DNA of 64,000 nucleotides from Candidatus Treponema caballi. GTDB taxonomy: Bacteria > Spirochaetota > Spirochaetia > Treponematales > Treponemataceae. The notes beneath the pieces were generated by a model. That model saw only the letters and a list, made by a program, of their open reading frames with translations. It did not search any database and was not told the DNA's origin. The position numbers were made by a program, and so were the translations under genes. Below are positions 25,047 through 34,400 of this stretch, one piece after another (position 1 is the first letter of the stretch; each line of letters starts with the position of its first letter). Where the stretch lies: NCBI GenBank assembly GCA_018066285.1, contig JAGHRS010000020.1, positions 1 through 64,000 of the forward strand. Direction: 5' to 3'.

Positions 25047-26912
25047 CTAGAGCAGCTTTTTGAGCAGATCGCGGCGGCCCGCTTTTTCGAGAGCTTCGAC
25101 GACGAGCTTACGGTTATCCGGCTTGTTGAACTGCAGGAGTGCTCGCTGAAGCCGCCGCTCGTGTGCGCCGCGTGGAACGTAGATTGCTTTCATCCGGCCA
25201 TCCGCGTCGCGTTCGTGCGGGTTTAATCCCGTGTAATACATGCAGGTGGCGAGATTGCCCGGTGTCGGATAGAAATCCTGCACCTGATCGGGGACAAAGC
25301 CCGTTTTTTTCAGATAGAGCGCCACCTCAATCGCTTCATCGAGCCCTGCACCCGGAAGGCCTGCGATGTAGTACGGCACCAGATACTGTTTCATGCCGAG
25401 TTCACGGTTGATTTTCGCGTACTCTGCGGCAAAATCCTCGTAGACCTTGTGGCTGCTTTTACGGACGAGCTTTAAGACGCTGTCGGAAACGTGCTCCGGG
25501 GCGACTTTCAGCTGGCCTGATATGTGGTGCTCGCACAGTTCACGGAAGAATGTCTTATCCTTGTCGAGCATCAGGTAGTCAAAGCGGATGCCGCTTCTGA
25601 CGAACACTTTCTTAACGCCCGGAATCTTGCGGATGCGCCGGAGGATGCCCAGGTATTCAGTGTGGTCGACCTGCACTGCGGGGCACGGATTAGCGCCAAG
25701 ACATTCCCGGTCGGTGCACGCGCCCTTTGTCGCCTGTTTCTTGCACGCGTCATGGCGGAAGTTGGCTGTCGGCCCGCCCACGTCGTGAATGTAGCCCTTG
25801 AAATCGGGCAGATGTGAGAGCTTTTCGGCCTCTTTTACGAGCGAGTCAGCGCTGCGTGTCTGAATGCGTTTTCCCTGATGAAAGGTGATTGCGCAGAACG
25901 AGCATGCGCCAAAGCATCCCCTGCAGCTGGTGAGCGAGAACTGTACTTCAGCAAGGCCGGGGACGCCGGTCTGTCCGTTTGCAGCGGGCTTGTCGTACAT
26001 CGGGTGCCAGCGGCGGGTGTACGCCATTTCGTGAACGGCGTCCATTTCCTCTGTGGTAAGCGGAAGGGCGGGCGGCTCCTGAACGACGAAGCGCTGCTCT
26101 GTCTGCTCTATCAAAATGTGCGCGCTGATGGCGTCGGTGTTCGCTTCCTGCAAGAGGTATGACTCGGCGTAGGCAGCGCGGCCTTCATCAGTTTGGGCGG
26201 AGACTGCCTCGTAGGAAGGGAGGCGCACGCATGCCTTGGAAGCGTCCGGAAGGTCGGCGGCGCGTCCGGTGCGCCAGCAGGTGCCGCGCACTCCGTGAAT
26301 GGAGGCGGCGTCTTTTGATGTGAGGTACTGGCCCTCAGGAAGCGCGTCTGCCATTTCTTTGAGGCGCGCGGCAAGCTCCAGAATGCTGTGCTCGCCCATA
26401 CCGTACATGAGGATGTCTGCCTTGCTATCAAGCAGAATGGAGCGGCGGACGGTGTTTGACCAATAGTCGTAGTGCGCCATCCGTCTGAGTGACGCCTCAA
26501 TGCCGCCAATCAGGACGGGAACGCCTTTATATGCCTCGCGGATTTTTGCCGTATACGCGATGAGCGCTCTGTCAGGACGATGGCCGCTTTCGCCGCCGTG
26601 AGCGTATGCATCAGAGGAACGTGGTTTGTTGTTTGCTGTATAGTTTGACACCATGGAATCCATGGCGCCGGCGCTCACCAGGAAAGCGAGCCGAGGGCGG
26701 CCCAAAACGGTGAACGCGTCTGTTGTGTGCCAGTCTGGCTGTGCGATGATACCGACTTTGTAGCCGTGCATTTCGAGCCAGCGGCCAAGAAGGGCGGCGG
26801 CAAAAGACGGATGATCTACGTACGCGTCGCCTGAAACAAAAACGAAATCGAGCTCCTGCCAGCCGCGTTCATCCATGTCGGCGCGGCAGACAGGCAGAAA
26901 GGGAAGTGGCAT
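25047..26912 (-). CDS. YgiQ-family radical SAM protein
   Basis: 621 residues, close to the 600-700 usual for UPF0313/YgiQ. The N-terminal cobalamin-binding-like region (about residues 1-190) is followed by a radical SAM domain with the CRGCFGACSFC motif near residue 330. The Cys-x3-Cys-x2-Cys is CFGACSFC. A second Cys set (CKKQATKGACTDREC, near 390) is also typical of this family. The reaction is unknown in general. Its start codon overlaps the stop of the nifU-like gene (TAATG at 26912), so translation is coupled. The pairing with an Fe-S scaffold-like protein could serve cluster supply to this Fe-S enzyme. Confidence 0.92.
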   Translation of the reverse strand: MPLPFLPVCRADMDERGWQELDFVFVSGDAYVDHPSFAAALLGRWLEMHGYKVGIIAQPDWHTTDAFTVLGRPRLAFLVSAGAMDSMVSNYTANNKPRSSDAYAHGGESGHRPDRALIAYTAKIREAYKGVPVLIGGIEASLRRMAHYDYWSNTVRRSILLDSKADILMYGMGEHSILELAARLKEMADALPEGQYLTSKDAASIHGVRGTCWRTGRAADLPDASKACVRLPSYEAVSAQTDEGRAAYAESYLLQEANTDAISAHILIEQTEQRFVVQEPPALPLTTEEMDAVHEMAYTRRWHPMYDKPAANGQTGVPGLAEVQFSLTSCRGCFGACSFCAITFHQGKRIQTRSADSLVKEAEKLSHLPDFKGYIHDVGGPTANFRHDACKKQATKGACTDRECLGANPCPAVQVDHTEYLGILRRIRKIPGVKKVFVRSGIRFDYLMLDKDKTFFRELCEHHISGQLKVAPEHVSDSVLKLVRKSSHKVYEDFAAEYAKINRELGMKQYLVPYYIAGLPGAGLDEAIEVALYLKKTGFVPDQVQDFYPTPGNLATCMYYTGLNPHERDADGRMKAIYVPRGAHERRLQRALLQFNKPDNRKLVVEALEKAGRRDLLKKLL

Positions 26913-27142
26913 TAGAAATCCTGAACGACTTCTGTAACTTCCGGAAGATTATCTTTCAGATAGCGCTCAACACCCATCTTCAGGGTCATTGTTGCCATCG
27001 GGCAGTTGCCACACGCGCCAGTCAGCTTAACGTGGACTTTGCCGCCTTCTTCGAGTCTGATGAATTCGAGATCGCCACCATCAGCCTGAAGCTGTGGACG
27101 CATATCATCGAGTGCGTTTTTAACTTTTTCTTCGAGTGTCAT
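26912..27142 (-). CDS. NifU C-terminal-domain-like Fe-S protein
   Basis: 76 residues, only the NifU C-terminal (Nfu) domain. The two cysteines in GACGNCPMATMTLK (about residue 41-44) form the CxxC site that carries a transient [4Fe-4S] cluster. Such small Nfu proteins deliver clusters to target enzymes. AAGGAG precedes the ATG. The gene overlaps ygiQ by one base in a TAATG junction, so the two are expressed together. An A/T-rich -10-like sequence (TACTAT) lies about 20 bases further upstream but was not scored strongly. Confidence 0.92.
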   Translation of the reverse strand: MTLEEKVKNALDDMRPQLQADGGDLEFIRLEEGGKVHVKLTGACGNCPMATMTLKMGVERYLKDNLPEVTEVVQDF

Positions 27143-27185
27143 GGTAAAACTCCTTAAGGATATACCTATAGTAAACGTTGCAAAA

Positions 27186-28028
27186 TTAATTTACAAGCGG
27201 TTCACCGAGTTTCTTCCTGTTCTTCTCAAAATCCCGGGAGAACTCAAACCAGCTCATCCCTTTGGCATTTACCTGTCTGAATCGTGCGAGACGTTTGCTT
27301 CCCGGCTGGATGGCATCGGCTGCATCAAGTTCTTTTGAAGCACCGGATTTATCGTTCATCTGATAAAGAATCTGCGAGTAATACAAATGTGCAATGAACT
27401 TATCCGCATCTGTTTTTGCAGCTTTAACAGCTTTCTCGAGTGTGGCGCGTGAGTTTTTATTGCCGCCTCCTCCACCTACTGCAGGAGCAAAATAGAGCCA
27501 CTGACCAAGTCCACAGAGTGCATAGGTGAGCTCCGGATCCATATCAATGGCGTTCTGGTAATACTGTTTTGGAAGAAGTCCTTTAGTCAGAATCTGCGTC
27601 ATCGGAAGGTAAGCCAGTGACCAGTTGAATGCTTCTGCAGCAGCACACCATGTCCATTTATTTGGTGTTTCAGACGGATGTGCATCTATCCAGGCCTGGA
27701 GTTTTTCGTAGTGTGTGTCAGCAATCTGTTTGATGGATGGATCTTCGCTGTTATCTGTCTGGATGTAGACAAGTTTTTCAAGATCAACAAAAGCATCAAG
27801 GACGAGTTTTGCTTCTTCACTGAAGCCTGCAGTCTTGGAGGCTGAGAAATTCTGGCTCCGGTAGGAATCAAGACCAGCTATTGCATCTTTACTGGATAAT
27901 GTTGTGATGTAGGTACGGTATTCAAAAAGGTCATCAAGGGCCTTTTGCTCGGCAGCTGTGAATGATGGATTTGCTGGCAGAAGTGTGACTAAGCTCAGGA
28001 CCAGCAGACGAAGGAACAATCGTTTCAT
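27186..28028 (-). CDS. Exported helical (TPR-like) protein, function unknown
   Basis: 280 residues. A Sec signal peptide (MKRLFLRLLVLSLVTLLPA) is followed by a soluble, helix-rich protein. There is no lipobox cysteine. Alternating pairs of helices in the second half (YYQNAIDMDPELTYALCGLG, then HLYYSQILYQMNDKSGA-type segments) are TPR-like, with a run of five glycines near residue 187. It is therefore a periplasmic protein that probably binds a partner; treponeme TRAP-associated T-components also have TPR folds, but I cannot show that relation. It has its own promoter with a leader of only two or three bases and is divergent from uppP. Confidence 0.7.
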   Translation of the reverse strand: MKRLFLRLLVLSLVTLLPANPSFTAAEQKALDDLFEYRTYITTLSSKDAIAGLDSYRSQNFSASKTAGFSEEAKLVLDAFVDLEKLVYIQTDNSEDPSIKQIADTHYEKLQAWIDAHPSETPNKWTWCAAAEAFNWSLAYLPMTQILTKGLLPKQYYQNAIDMDPELTYALCGLGQWLYFAPAVGGGGGNKNSRATLEKAVKAAKTDADKFIAHLYYSQILYQMNDKSGASKELDAADAIQPGSKRLARFRQVNAKGMSWFEFSRDFEKNRKKLGEPLVN

Positions 28029-28066
28029 AACACTTTAAGAATACTTCCAAAAGTATCACTTTTCAA
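28029..28066 (-). promoter_or_regulatory. Short-leader promoter of the exported TPR-like gene
   Basis: Minus strand: TTGAAA (complement of 28061-28066), 17 bases, TATTCT (complement of 28038-28043), 9 bases, ATG at 28028. No ribosome-binding site is seen. Confidence 0.65.
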
Positions 28067-28097
28067 CGAATATTTTCTTTCACATGAGAAAAACTTA

Positions 28098-28112
28098 TGC
28101 TATATTCATGGT
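28098..28112 (+). promoter_or_regulatory. Extended -10 leaderless promoter of uppP
   Basis: TGc, TATATT (28101-28106), 6 bases, ATG at 28113. No ribosome-binding site is seen. Confidence 0.7.
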
Positions 28113-28922
28113 ATGACGATTTTACAAAGTGTTTTACTCGGCATTCTTCAGGGAATTGCCGAATTCCTTCCAATTTCAAGTTCAGGTCATCTTGCTATCG
28201 TTCAGAATCTGTTCGGTCTTGATGAGCTTCCTCTTATTTTTGATGTCATGCTGCATCTTGCAACGCTTCTTGCTGTCGTGCTTTTCTTCTGGAAGAAGAT
28301 TGCAGCCCTTTTTGGCGCACTGTTCCGCTGGATTGGCAGAAAGTCAAAGAGCGAGGATGTGCCTCTTCTGAAGATGATTGTAGCCGTTATTCTTGGTACA
28401 GTCGTTACCGGAGTTCTCGGCATTCTTGTTGAGAAACTGCTGCCAGAAATGCCGCTCAAGGTTGTGTGTGTCGGCTTCCTGGTGACAGCTGTTCTGCTTG
28501 TTTCATCCAGTCTGTACGGAGCCCGTCTTGAGAAAGTTGAAGGCACGGATGTTCAGGTAAACGCTAAAAAAGGCCTTCTTGTTGGTCTTGCTCAGGGAAT
28601 AGGAACGCTGCCTGGTATTTCCCGTTCAGGCATCACGATTTCAGCCTCTCTGTTCGCGGGCATTGACCGGACGACAGCTGGTGAGTTCAGCTTCATCCTG
28701 TCAATTCCAGCTATTCTTGGCGCTTTCATCCTTGAAGCTAAAAACCTTGGCGAAGTTGCTTCATCAGTTGGCGCCCTGCCAATCATCTGCGGATGTGTGG
28801 CTGCCTTTGTCTCAGGCCTGTTCGCCCTCAAGTTCCTGATGAAACTCGTCAACAAGGGAAAGCTCGGCTGGTTCGCCTGCTACCTGGTTCCTGCAGGCAT
28901 CCTGGGAATTATTTTCCTGTAA
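28113..28922 (+). CDS. uppP: Undecaprenyl-diphosphatase (BacA family)
   Basis: 269 residues with about eight membrane helices. It removes a phosphate from undecaprenyl pyrophosphate in the inner membrane to recycle the lipid carrier for peptidoglycan and other glycans. The two active-site motifs are intact: GIAEFLPISSSGHL (residues 14-27) and PGISRSGITI (about 167-176). The leaderless promoter sits back to back with that of the exported TPR-like gene. It ends 5 bases from the convergent ABC transporter gene, with no terminator between them. Confidence 0.96.
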   Translation: MTILQSVLLGILQGIAEFLPISSSGHLAIVQNLFGLDELPLIFDVMLHLATLLAVVLFFWKKIAALFGALFRWIGRKSKSEDVPLLKMIVAVILGTVVTGVLGILVEKLLPEMPLKVVCVGFLVTAVLLVSSSLYGARLEKVEGTDVQVNAKKGLLVGLAQGIGTLPGISRSGITISASLFAGIDRTTAGEFSFILSIPAILGAFILEAKNLGEVASSVGALPIICGCVAAFVSGLFALKFLMKLVNKGKLGWFACYLVPAGILGIIFL

Positions 28923-28927
28923 TCAGA

Positions 28928-30676
28928 TCAGCGCGCGGCGTACTGGGCGGTGTATAATTCTTTATACAGTCCGCCCTTTTCCATAAGTTCGTCGTGCGTT
29001 CCCGCTTCTTCAATGCCGTTTTCTGTAACGACGGCAATCTTATCCGCATTCTTTATGGTCGAGAGCCGGTGCGCTATCACGAGCGTCGTGCGGCCTTTTG
29101 ACAGCTCGTCAAACGAGTGCTGTATCTTTAGCTCAGTCGCCGTGTCCAGAGCGCTTGTCGCTTCATCCAGGATAAGGATAGGCGGGTTTTTCAGGAAGGT
29201 GCGTGCAATTGAGACGCGCTGCTTCTGGCCGCCCGAAAGCTTTACGCCGCGCTCACCCACAACAGTGTCGTAGCCGTCTTTCATCTTCATTATGTCTTCG
29301 TGAATCTCAGCGCGTTTTGCGGCCTCAACGACCTGCTCAAGGGTCGCGTCTGGGCAGCCGTACGCTATGTTCTCGCGGATGGTGCCTGCGAACAGGAACA
29401 CATCCTGCTGTACGATGCCTATCTGGCGGCGGAGTGACGCTAGGCTGACTTTTGAAATGTCGGTGCCGTCAATGGTGATTGCGCCTTCCGTAAGCTGGTA
29501 GAAGCGCGGCAGCAGGTGGCAGATTGTCGTCTTTCCGGCACCTGAAGGGCCTGCGAGCGCGACGGTCTGGCCGGCTTTTATTTCAAGATTGACGTGAGAA
29601 AGGACAGGCGCGTTTTCGTTGTAGGCGAACGTTACGTCGCGGTAGCTGATGTCGCCTTTAACAGTGGCAAGGTCCGGGGCATCCGGCAGCTCAGGGATTT
29701 CGCTATGTGTGCGCATAAGTTCAAGGAAGCGGTTGAAGCCAGCCATGCCGGTGGTAAACTGCTCGACAAAGTTCGACAGGCGGCGGATCGGCCCCTGGAA
29801 AGCGGCAACGAACAGCTGTGCTGCGACAAGGTCTGCCACGGTCATGGTGCCCTGCATGATGAACCAGCCGCCGAGAGCGAGCACGATGACGTCCAGCAGG
29901 TGAAGGCCAAGTTCCAGCTTGGAATGGAACAGCGCCATTGCCTTGTAGAAAAGGCCGCGTGCGCCTTTGTACGCTTCGTTGTTCGCGTTGAAGCGGTTTA
30001 TCTCGTACTCCTCGTTTGTAAAAGCCTGGGTGACGCGCACGCCTGAAATGCTTGATTCGAGCGTCGCATTTATATCCGCCGTGCGTTCTTTGACCTTGCG
30101 GGATGTGGAGTTCATTGCCCGCCTGGATTGCATGACAATCAGGATGCAGATGGGGATGTAGATGATGACGACGAGCGCCAGTTCCCAGCGGATGGAAAAG
30201 AGCATGGTAAAAGAGCCTGCCAGAATCAGGATGGAAAGCAGCAGGTCTTCGGGGCCGTGATGGGCCAGCTCAGTCACTTCAAAGAGATCGGTCGTGACGC
30301 GCGACATCAGGTGGCCGGTACGGTGCTGGTCGAAAAAGCTGAACGACTCTTCCTCTATGTGCGTGAACAGGTCGCGCCGCATATCCGCTTCAACGCGGGT
30401 ACCAAAAATGTGGCCCCAGTACCCGATGAACCAGTTCGAGACTGCGTGGAGGACATACATGAGTACCATGCACGCAATCATGATGAACAGCGGGCGGGGC
30501 TGCATGTCAGGGATGAGCGTGTTGAGCGTGTAACGGCTCATCATCGGGAAGGCGGTGTCGATTGCCGCAACGATGAACGCGCAGAACATGTCGCCTGCGA
30601 ACAGCTTCCAGTGCGGTTTATAGTACGAAAGGAAAACGGATAAGGTCTTTCGGTTGAATCTGTCTGAGTTGGTCAT
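28928..30676 (-). CDS. ABC exporter, fused permease and ATPase (MsbA/MdlB type)
   Basis: 582 residues. An N-terminal six-helix permease domain (about residues 15-320) is followed by a nucleotide-binding domain with Walker A GPSGAGKTT near residue 372, signature LSGGQKQR near 478 and Walker B ILILDEATSALD. As a half-transporter it must dimerise. Homologues export lipids, drugs or peptides; nothing here fixes the substrate. Start: ATG 30676, six bases after a TACAAT element on the minus strand with an upstream TGc; an in-frame TTG or GTG start 18 bases earlier lacks support. The repeat array at 30760-31082 lies 84-406 bases upstream of the start. Confidence 0.93.
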   Translation of the reverse strand: MTNSDRFNRKTLSVFLSYYKPHWKLFAGDMFCAFIVAAIDTAFPMMSRYTLNTLIPDMQPRPLFIMIACMVLMYVLHAVSNWFIGYWGHIFGTRVEADMRRDLFTHIEEESFSFFDQHRTGHLMSRVTTDLFEVTELAHHGPEDLLLSILILAGSFTMLFSIRWELALVVIIYIPICILIVMQSRRAMNSTSRKVKERTADINATLESSISGVRVTQAFTNEEYEINRFNANNEAYKGARGLFYKAMALFHSKLELGLHLLDVIVLALGGWFIMQGTMTVADLVAAQLFVAAFQGPIRRLSNFVEQFTTGMAGFNRFLELMRTHSEIPELPDAPDLATVKGDISYRDVTFAYNENAPVLSHVNLEIKAGQTVALAGPSGAGKTTICHLLPRFYQLTEGAITIDGTDISKVSLASLRRQIGIVQQDVFLFAGTIRENIAYGCPDATLEQVVEAAKRAEIHEDIMKMKDGYDTVVGERGVKLSGGQKQRVSIARTFLKNPPILILDEATSALDTATELKIQHSFDELSKGRTTLVIAHRLSTIKNADKIAVVTENGIEEAGTHDELMEKGGLYKELYTAQYAAR

Positions 30677-30691
30677 ATATGCATTGTAGCA
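30677..30691 (-). promoter_or_regulatory. Extended -10 leaderless promoter of the ABC exporter gene
   Basis: Minus strand: TGc (complement of 30689-30691), TACAAT (complement of 30683-30688), 6 bases, ATG at 30676. No ribosome-binding site is seen. Confidence 0.7.
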
Positions 30692-30727
30692 CAATGTTGG
30701 AAGGATGGGGATGCGTGGGCGGGATGC

Positions 30728-31108
30728 GCATTGTTGACGGGTGGGAAGTGCGCGAGTAAGACCGTCCGGATGGCCTTATTTGTACGGGTTGGACGGTCAT
30801 CTGACAGGCTGAAATGGAGAGAACCGTCCAACTTATTCGTAGAGGGCAGGATGGACGGTCGAAAAAGGGGATAGAGAGGTGGGCTGACCGTCCAAGGGGG
30901 CGGAAAAAGCTATTTTGGACGGTCGTTGCAAAGCGATTTGATCATTTTTAGTAGAAATGTAAGGGAGTTTATCTAAAAACGACCGTCCGTTTCAGCTGTT
31001 TACAATGTGTTGGACGGTTGTCTGGGAAAAAAAACAAAAAAGCGACCGTCCAAGGTGTGTTATAGGACCGGGATGGACGGTTGCTGTCAATCAGGCATTG
31101 TTGACGGG
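30728..31108. repeat. Direct repeat flanking the motif array
   Basis: GCATTGTTGACGGG occurs at 30728-30741 and again at 31095-31108, the same way round. The two copies bracket the array at 30760-31082, with 18 bp on the left and 12 bp on the right. TTGACGGG also resembles a degenerate copy of the array motif TTGGACGGTC. Confidence 0.7.
30760..31082. repeat. Array of ten GACCGTCC motifs as five inverted 39-bp units
   Basis: The motif GACCGTCC(AA) appears at 30760, 30822, 30886, 30981 and 31044 on the plus strand (the 30822 copy starts AACC). Its reverse complement GGACGGTC or GGACGGTT appears at 30791, 30853, 30917, 31012 and 31075. Orientation alternates strictly. In every unit the two arms are exactly 23 bp apart, giving a 39-bp unit. 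Successive units are separated by 23, 25, 56 and 24 bp. Starting positions of neighbouring motifs are 31-33 bp apart except for one double step of 64. The 23-bp inner sequences are unrelated. The region has no gene. It lies upstream of the ABC exporter and past the end of the GH2 gene. Function unknown. Confidence 0.95.
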
Positions 31109-31309
31109 CGTATTGCACTGTGCCGCGCAAAAAACACTTATTTTTTCGCAATATGGTCCCCTTTTTGGCGAAATTGGCCGGAAAGGGGACCGGCTTTCAA
31201 AAAGCATTTTTCGGGCGATGGCGGGGCGTTGCGGGGGCGCTGAGCTCCCGCTAGAGGGGGCAGTGGAGAAGACCGGAGCGAGCGGATGCGAGTGAGGACT
31301 TCGGAACGA
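31109..31309. repeat. Inverted repeats right of the array
   Basis: GGTCCCCTTT (31155-31164) and AAAGGGGACC (31182-31191) are perfect 10-bp arms around 17 bases. A nested GCCGG / CCGGC pair overlaps the right arm. The remainder is G-rich and has no credible coding frame: the short frames here lack ribosome-binding sites and cross the repeats. Confidence 0.8.
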
Positions 31310-31310
31310 G

Positions 31311-31414
31311 GGGCAGGCGCCCCTTCAAGAAGCATTGCGAGTTTGTGCAAACAAACTCGTTAAGTAACAGAGAAGAGATTATCTCTTCTCTGTTACGACG
31401 GGCAGGCGCCCCTT
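31311..31414. repeat. Direct repeats enclosing two hairpins after the GH2 gene
   Basis: GGGCAGGCGCCCCTT occurs at 31311-31325 and 31400-31414. Between them lie a 9-bp hairpin (CGAGTTTGT / ACAAACTCG, 31338-31359, GCAA loop) and a near-perfect palindrome of 33 bases (31364-31396: two 16-base arms around one base). The right-hand copy ends 12 bases from the last codon of the minus-strand GH2 gene, so the hairpins may end its transcript, though there is no T-run. Confidence 0.85.
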
Positions 31415-31426
31415 TGGATTATCCGC

Positions 31427-34400
31427 TTATTTCTCGAACTGGAATCCTTCAAAATCGAAGCAGCTGCCGGGCAGGAACACGAAGACGACTCTGCATTTCC
31501 CGTGCACTGGTACATCCAAGCCGAACGAGTGTTCGGTAACTTCCTCTGTAGCCGGAATCTCGACTGCCGTGCGCATTTCTACCGGTTGCGCGGCGTTTGC
31601 GGGGAGCGCGTCTGCTTCCTGAGTATCGTCTTTCACGAACAGGATGTGCACGGTGTTGGTGCCGTTGACTGCGCGCCCTTTTATACGGATGCCGTGGATG
31701 CTGTCTGTGCCGAAATCCATGTCACGGAACTCGAGCGAGACGTTGTTGCCTATGCCTGAGATACGGTCGCTTTCCCGCGTGAAAGTGTCGCCGGTGATGC
31801 TGTCAGCGTCGGGCGCTGAAAGAGCGCTGAACGCTTTCCGACTGTGCTCGAACTGGAAGCCCTGGATTGAGAAGCGGTTGGTGTCGGTCAGGATGTACAG
31901 GTCGTGAATGCCTGTCAGGCGGCGCGGAAGCGTCCATGTGTTGCTCTGGTAGTGGTTGTACCACGACGGCGAGTTGTATTCTGCCTGCATGAGGAGCCGG
32001 CCGCCGCTGTCGGGGTTGCCATCCCAGATGCCGAGCGTCATGGTTGTATCGAACGAGAAGATGGGGATGGTGAACGTGTCGCTTCCTTCAGTGCCGAAAT
32101 CGACGTTTTCAAAGCTGATCCAGTTGCGTCCTTCAGGTACGTAAACGCCGCCCTGAAAACTCAGCTTGCATTCGTTCAGTGAGGCGCTTTTCTCGCACGC
32201 GGATATGAACTCGTATGGATTAAGGCAGGCGTTTCCCATGTCGCTGACGGAGAACTCCAGCTCGGAGATGATTTCCGGAATGCCCGTGCCGTTGTCGCAT
32301 GAGCAGCGCAGGCGGAATTCGCCGTCCTGGCGCGCGGTCACGCGGACAGCGTCGCCAGCAGTGGGGGCCAGCGGGGTGAGCGCGGCTGCACGTGATGCGA
32401 TGCCTTCCAGGCGTACAGCCTCGAACTTGAGGGCGTGGTACGTCGCGTTTTCAGGAAGGATGTGCGCTGTTACGACGACTTCGCGGTTTTCGGGACTGAG
32501 CGCGTGGGCACCACTGCAGGTGAGCTCAATCTTCCGCACGGGAACTTCTTCGCTCGCGCCCGATGCCTTGAAAGTGTCTGGTGCCTGATTTGCGGATGCA
32601 GCTTCGGAAAGCGTATTCAGCAGACACGTCGCGCCTTCCAGCCCGGGTGACGTGACGGTCAGCGTAACGGGCACGTCTTGGGCGTTGGGGTCTGGCGAGA
32701 GTATGGCGATGAGCGCGTTGCTGAAAAGCCGGCGCGTGTTTGTCTTGTACTGCTCGTAGTCTGTGCTGTCGCCGTTATCAAGGCCTTCGAGGCGCGCGCC
32801 TGAAACGGAGACGGTGACGCGGTTCCGGGCGTTATCCACAGGGTTACCCGCTTTATCCACAGCGTGAATCTCAGCGAAAATGAGGTTGCGCGGGCCTTCA
32901 AAATGCGGCTTGTCCAGTTTTACGACAAGACGCGCCGGATCTCCGGGAGTGGTACGGCTTTCGCGCGCCAGTTCAGCGTCGCTTTCGTCACGCGCAATTG
33001 CTGTAATGGTGCCCGGCGCAAAAGGCAGCTGCCATTCGCCTGCAAGCTTTGTTCCGTGTGCGTGATCAATTCTCTGGACGCCGCATGAAGTTCCGTTGAA
33101 AAGCAACTCGACCTGCGGCGCGTTTGTGTAGGCGCGGATATCAATCAGCTGACCGATGTTGAAATCCCAGTACGGCAGCAGATGTACCATCGGATGCGCA
33201 CGGTAATCCGTCCACTCAGCCTGATACTGAAAATACGTGTCTTTCTTAAATCCAGCAGTGTCTATCTGGCCGAAGAACGAGTTTTTCGTGAAATAGGGCG
33301 TCGGCTCGCCGATGTAATCCCATCCCGTCCAGATGAACTGACCTGCACTGAACGGCGTGTTCCTGTCGCGGATAACCGTGTCCGCTGCGTTTGCGCTTCC
33401 CCAGTTTACCGAGCAGTTTCCGAGCGATGAGCACTGTGAGTCATCATGTGTGAGCGTCCGGAAGTCTGCCGGGAAGTGATAGATGCCGCGGGATTGCACG
33501 GTTGCGCTTGTTTCGCTGCCGTAGAGCCGCCAGTTTTGGTGGGACATGTGATGTCCCTGATAGAGCCGCTCGCCGTAGTTATAGCCAGCAATATCAACGA
33601 GTTCTGCGCATGATTGCGCTCCCTGCCATTCCATGTAGTTTGAGGCGATGGTGACCGGTGCGTTTTTCGCAGGGTCGTGCCTGTGCACCAGAGCGGTCAG
33701 CTCTTTTGTGATTGCGTATCCGTTACCCTGATGCGTATCATAAATCTCGTTTCCAATGCTCCACATGATGAGCGACGGATGATTTCTGTCGCGCCGAATC
33801 CAGCTGGCAACATCGCGCGCATGCCAGTCGGGGAAAAAGCGCGCGTAATCGTACGTTGTCTTGGATTTTTCCCACATGTCAAAGCACTCACTGTCGATGA
33901 GCATGCCCATCTCATCTGCAAGTTCCATGAGGGCAGGAGAAGGCGGATTGTGTGAAAGTCGGATTGCATTTACGCCCATGTCACGCAGCTTGATGAACTG
34001 CCTTCTGAGCGCCGTCAGGTTGAACGCGGCTCCCAAAGCGCCCAGGTCGTGGTGCATGCACGCGCCGTTTATTTTCACGTGTCGGCCGTTAAGGAAAAAG
34101 CCTTCGTCGCTGTCAAAGCGGATGGTGCGGAAGCCGACTTTCTGGACGCAGCTGTCGAGCAGGCGGCCGCATGCCTTACAAGTGGATGATGCCTTGTCTG
34201 CCGATACATTGTCGTAAGCGGATGTGTTGCCGTTGCATTCAAAAAGCTCAGTCGTCAGCGTGTATAGATGCGGCGCGATCACGTCCCATTCGCGTACATC
34301 GCTCAAGTGAAATACGGCCTCTGCGACGGAAGCTCCGGCGGGGTCCAGGTACCAGTACGGGTCGGCTGTTGCAAGCGCGGTGAGCGTTACCGGACGCGAT

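Noticed and set aside
29594-30643. Long plus-strand frames opposite the ABC exporter
   Set aside because: They lie antisense to strong ABC transporter motifs and have no recognisable protein features.
30760-31082. CRISPR array
   Set aside because: The repeated unit is only 8-10 bp, alternates in orientation, and there are no cas genes or leader; a CRISPR has longer direct repeats.
31005-31350. Short open frames in the repeat region
   Set aside because: They cross the motif array and hairpins, have no ribosome-binding site and resemble no protein.
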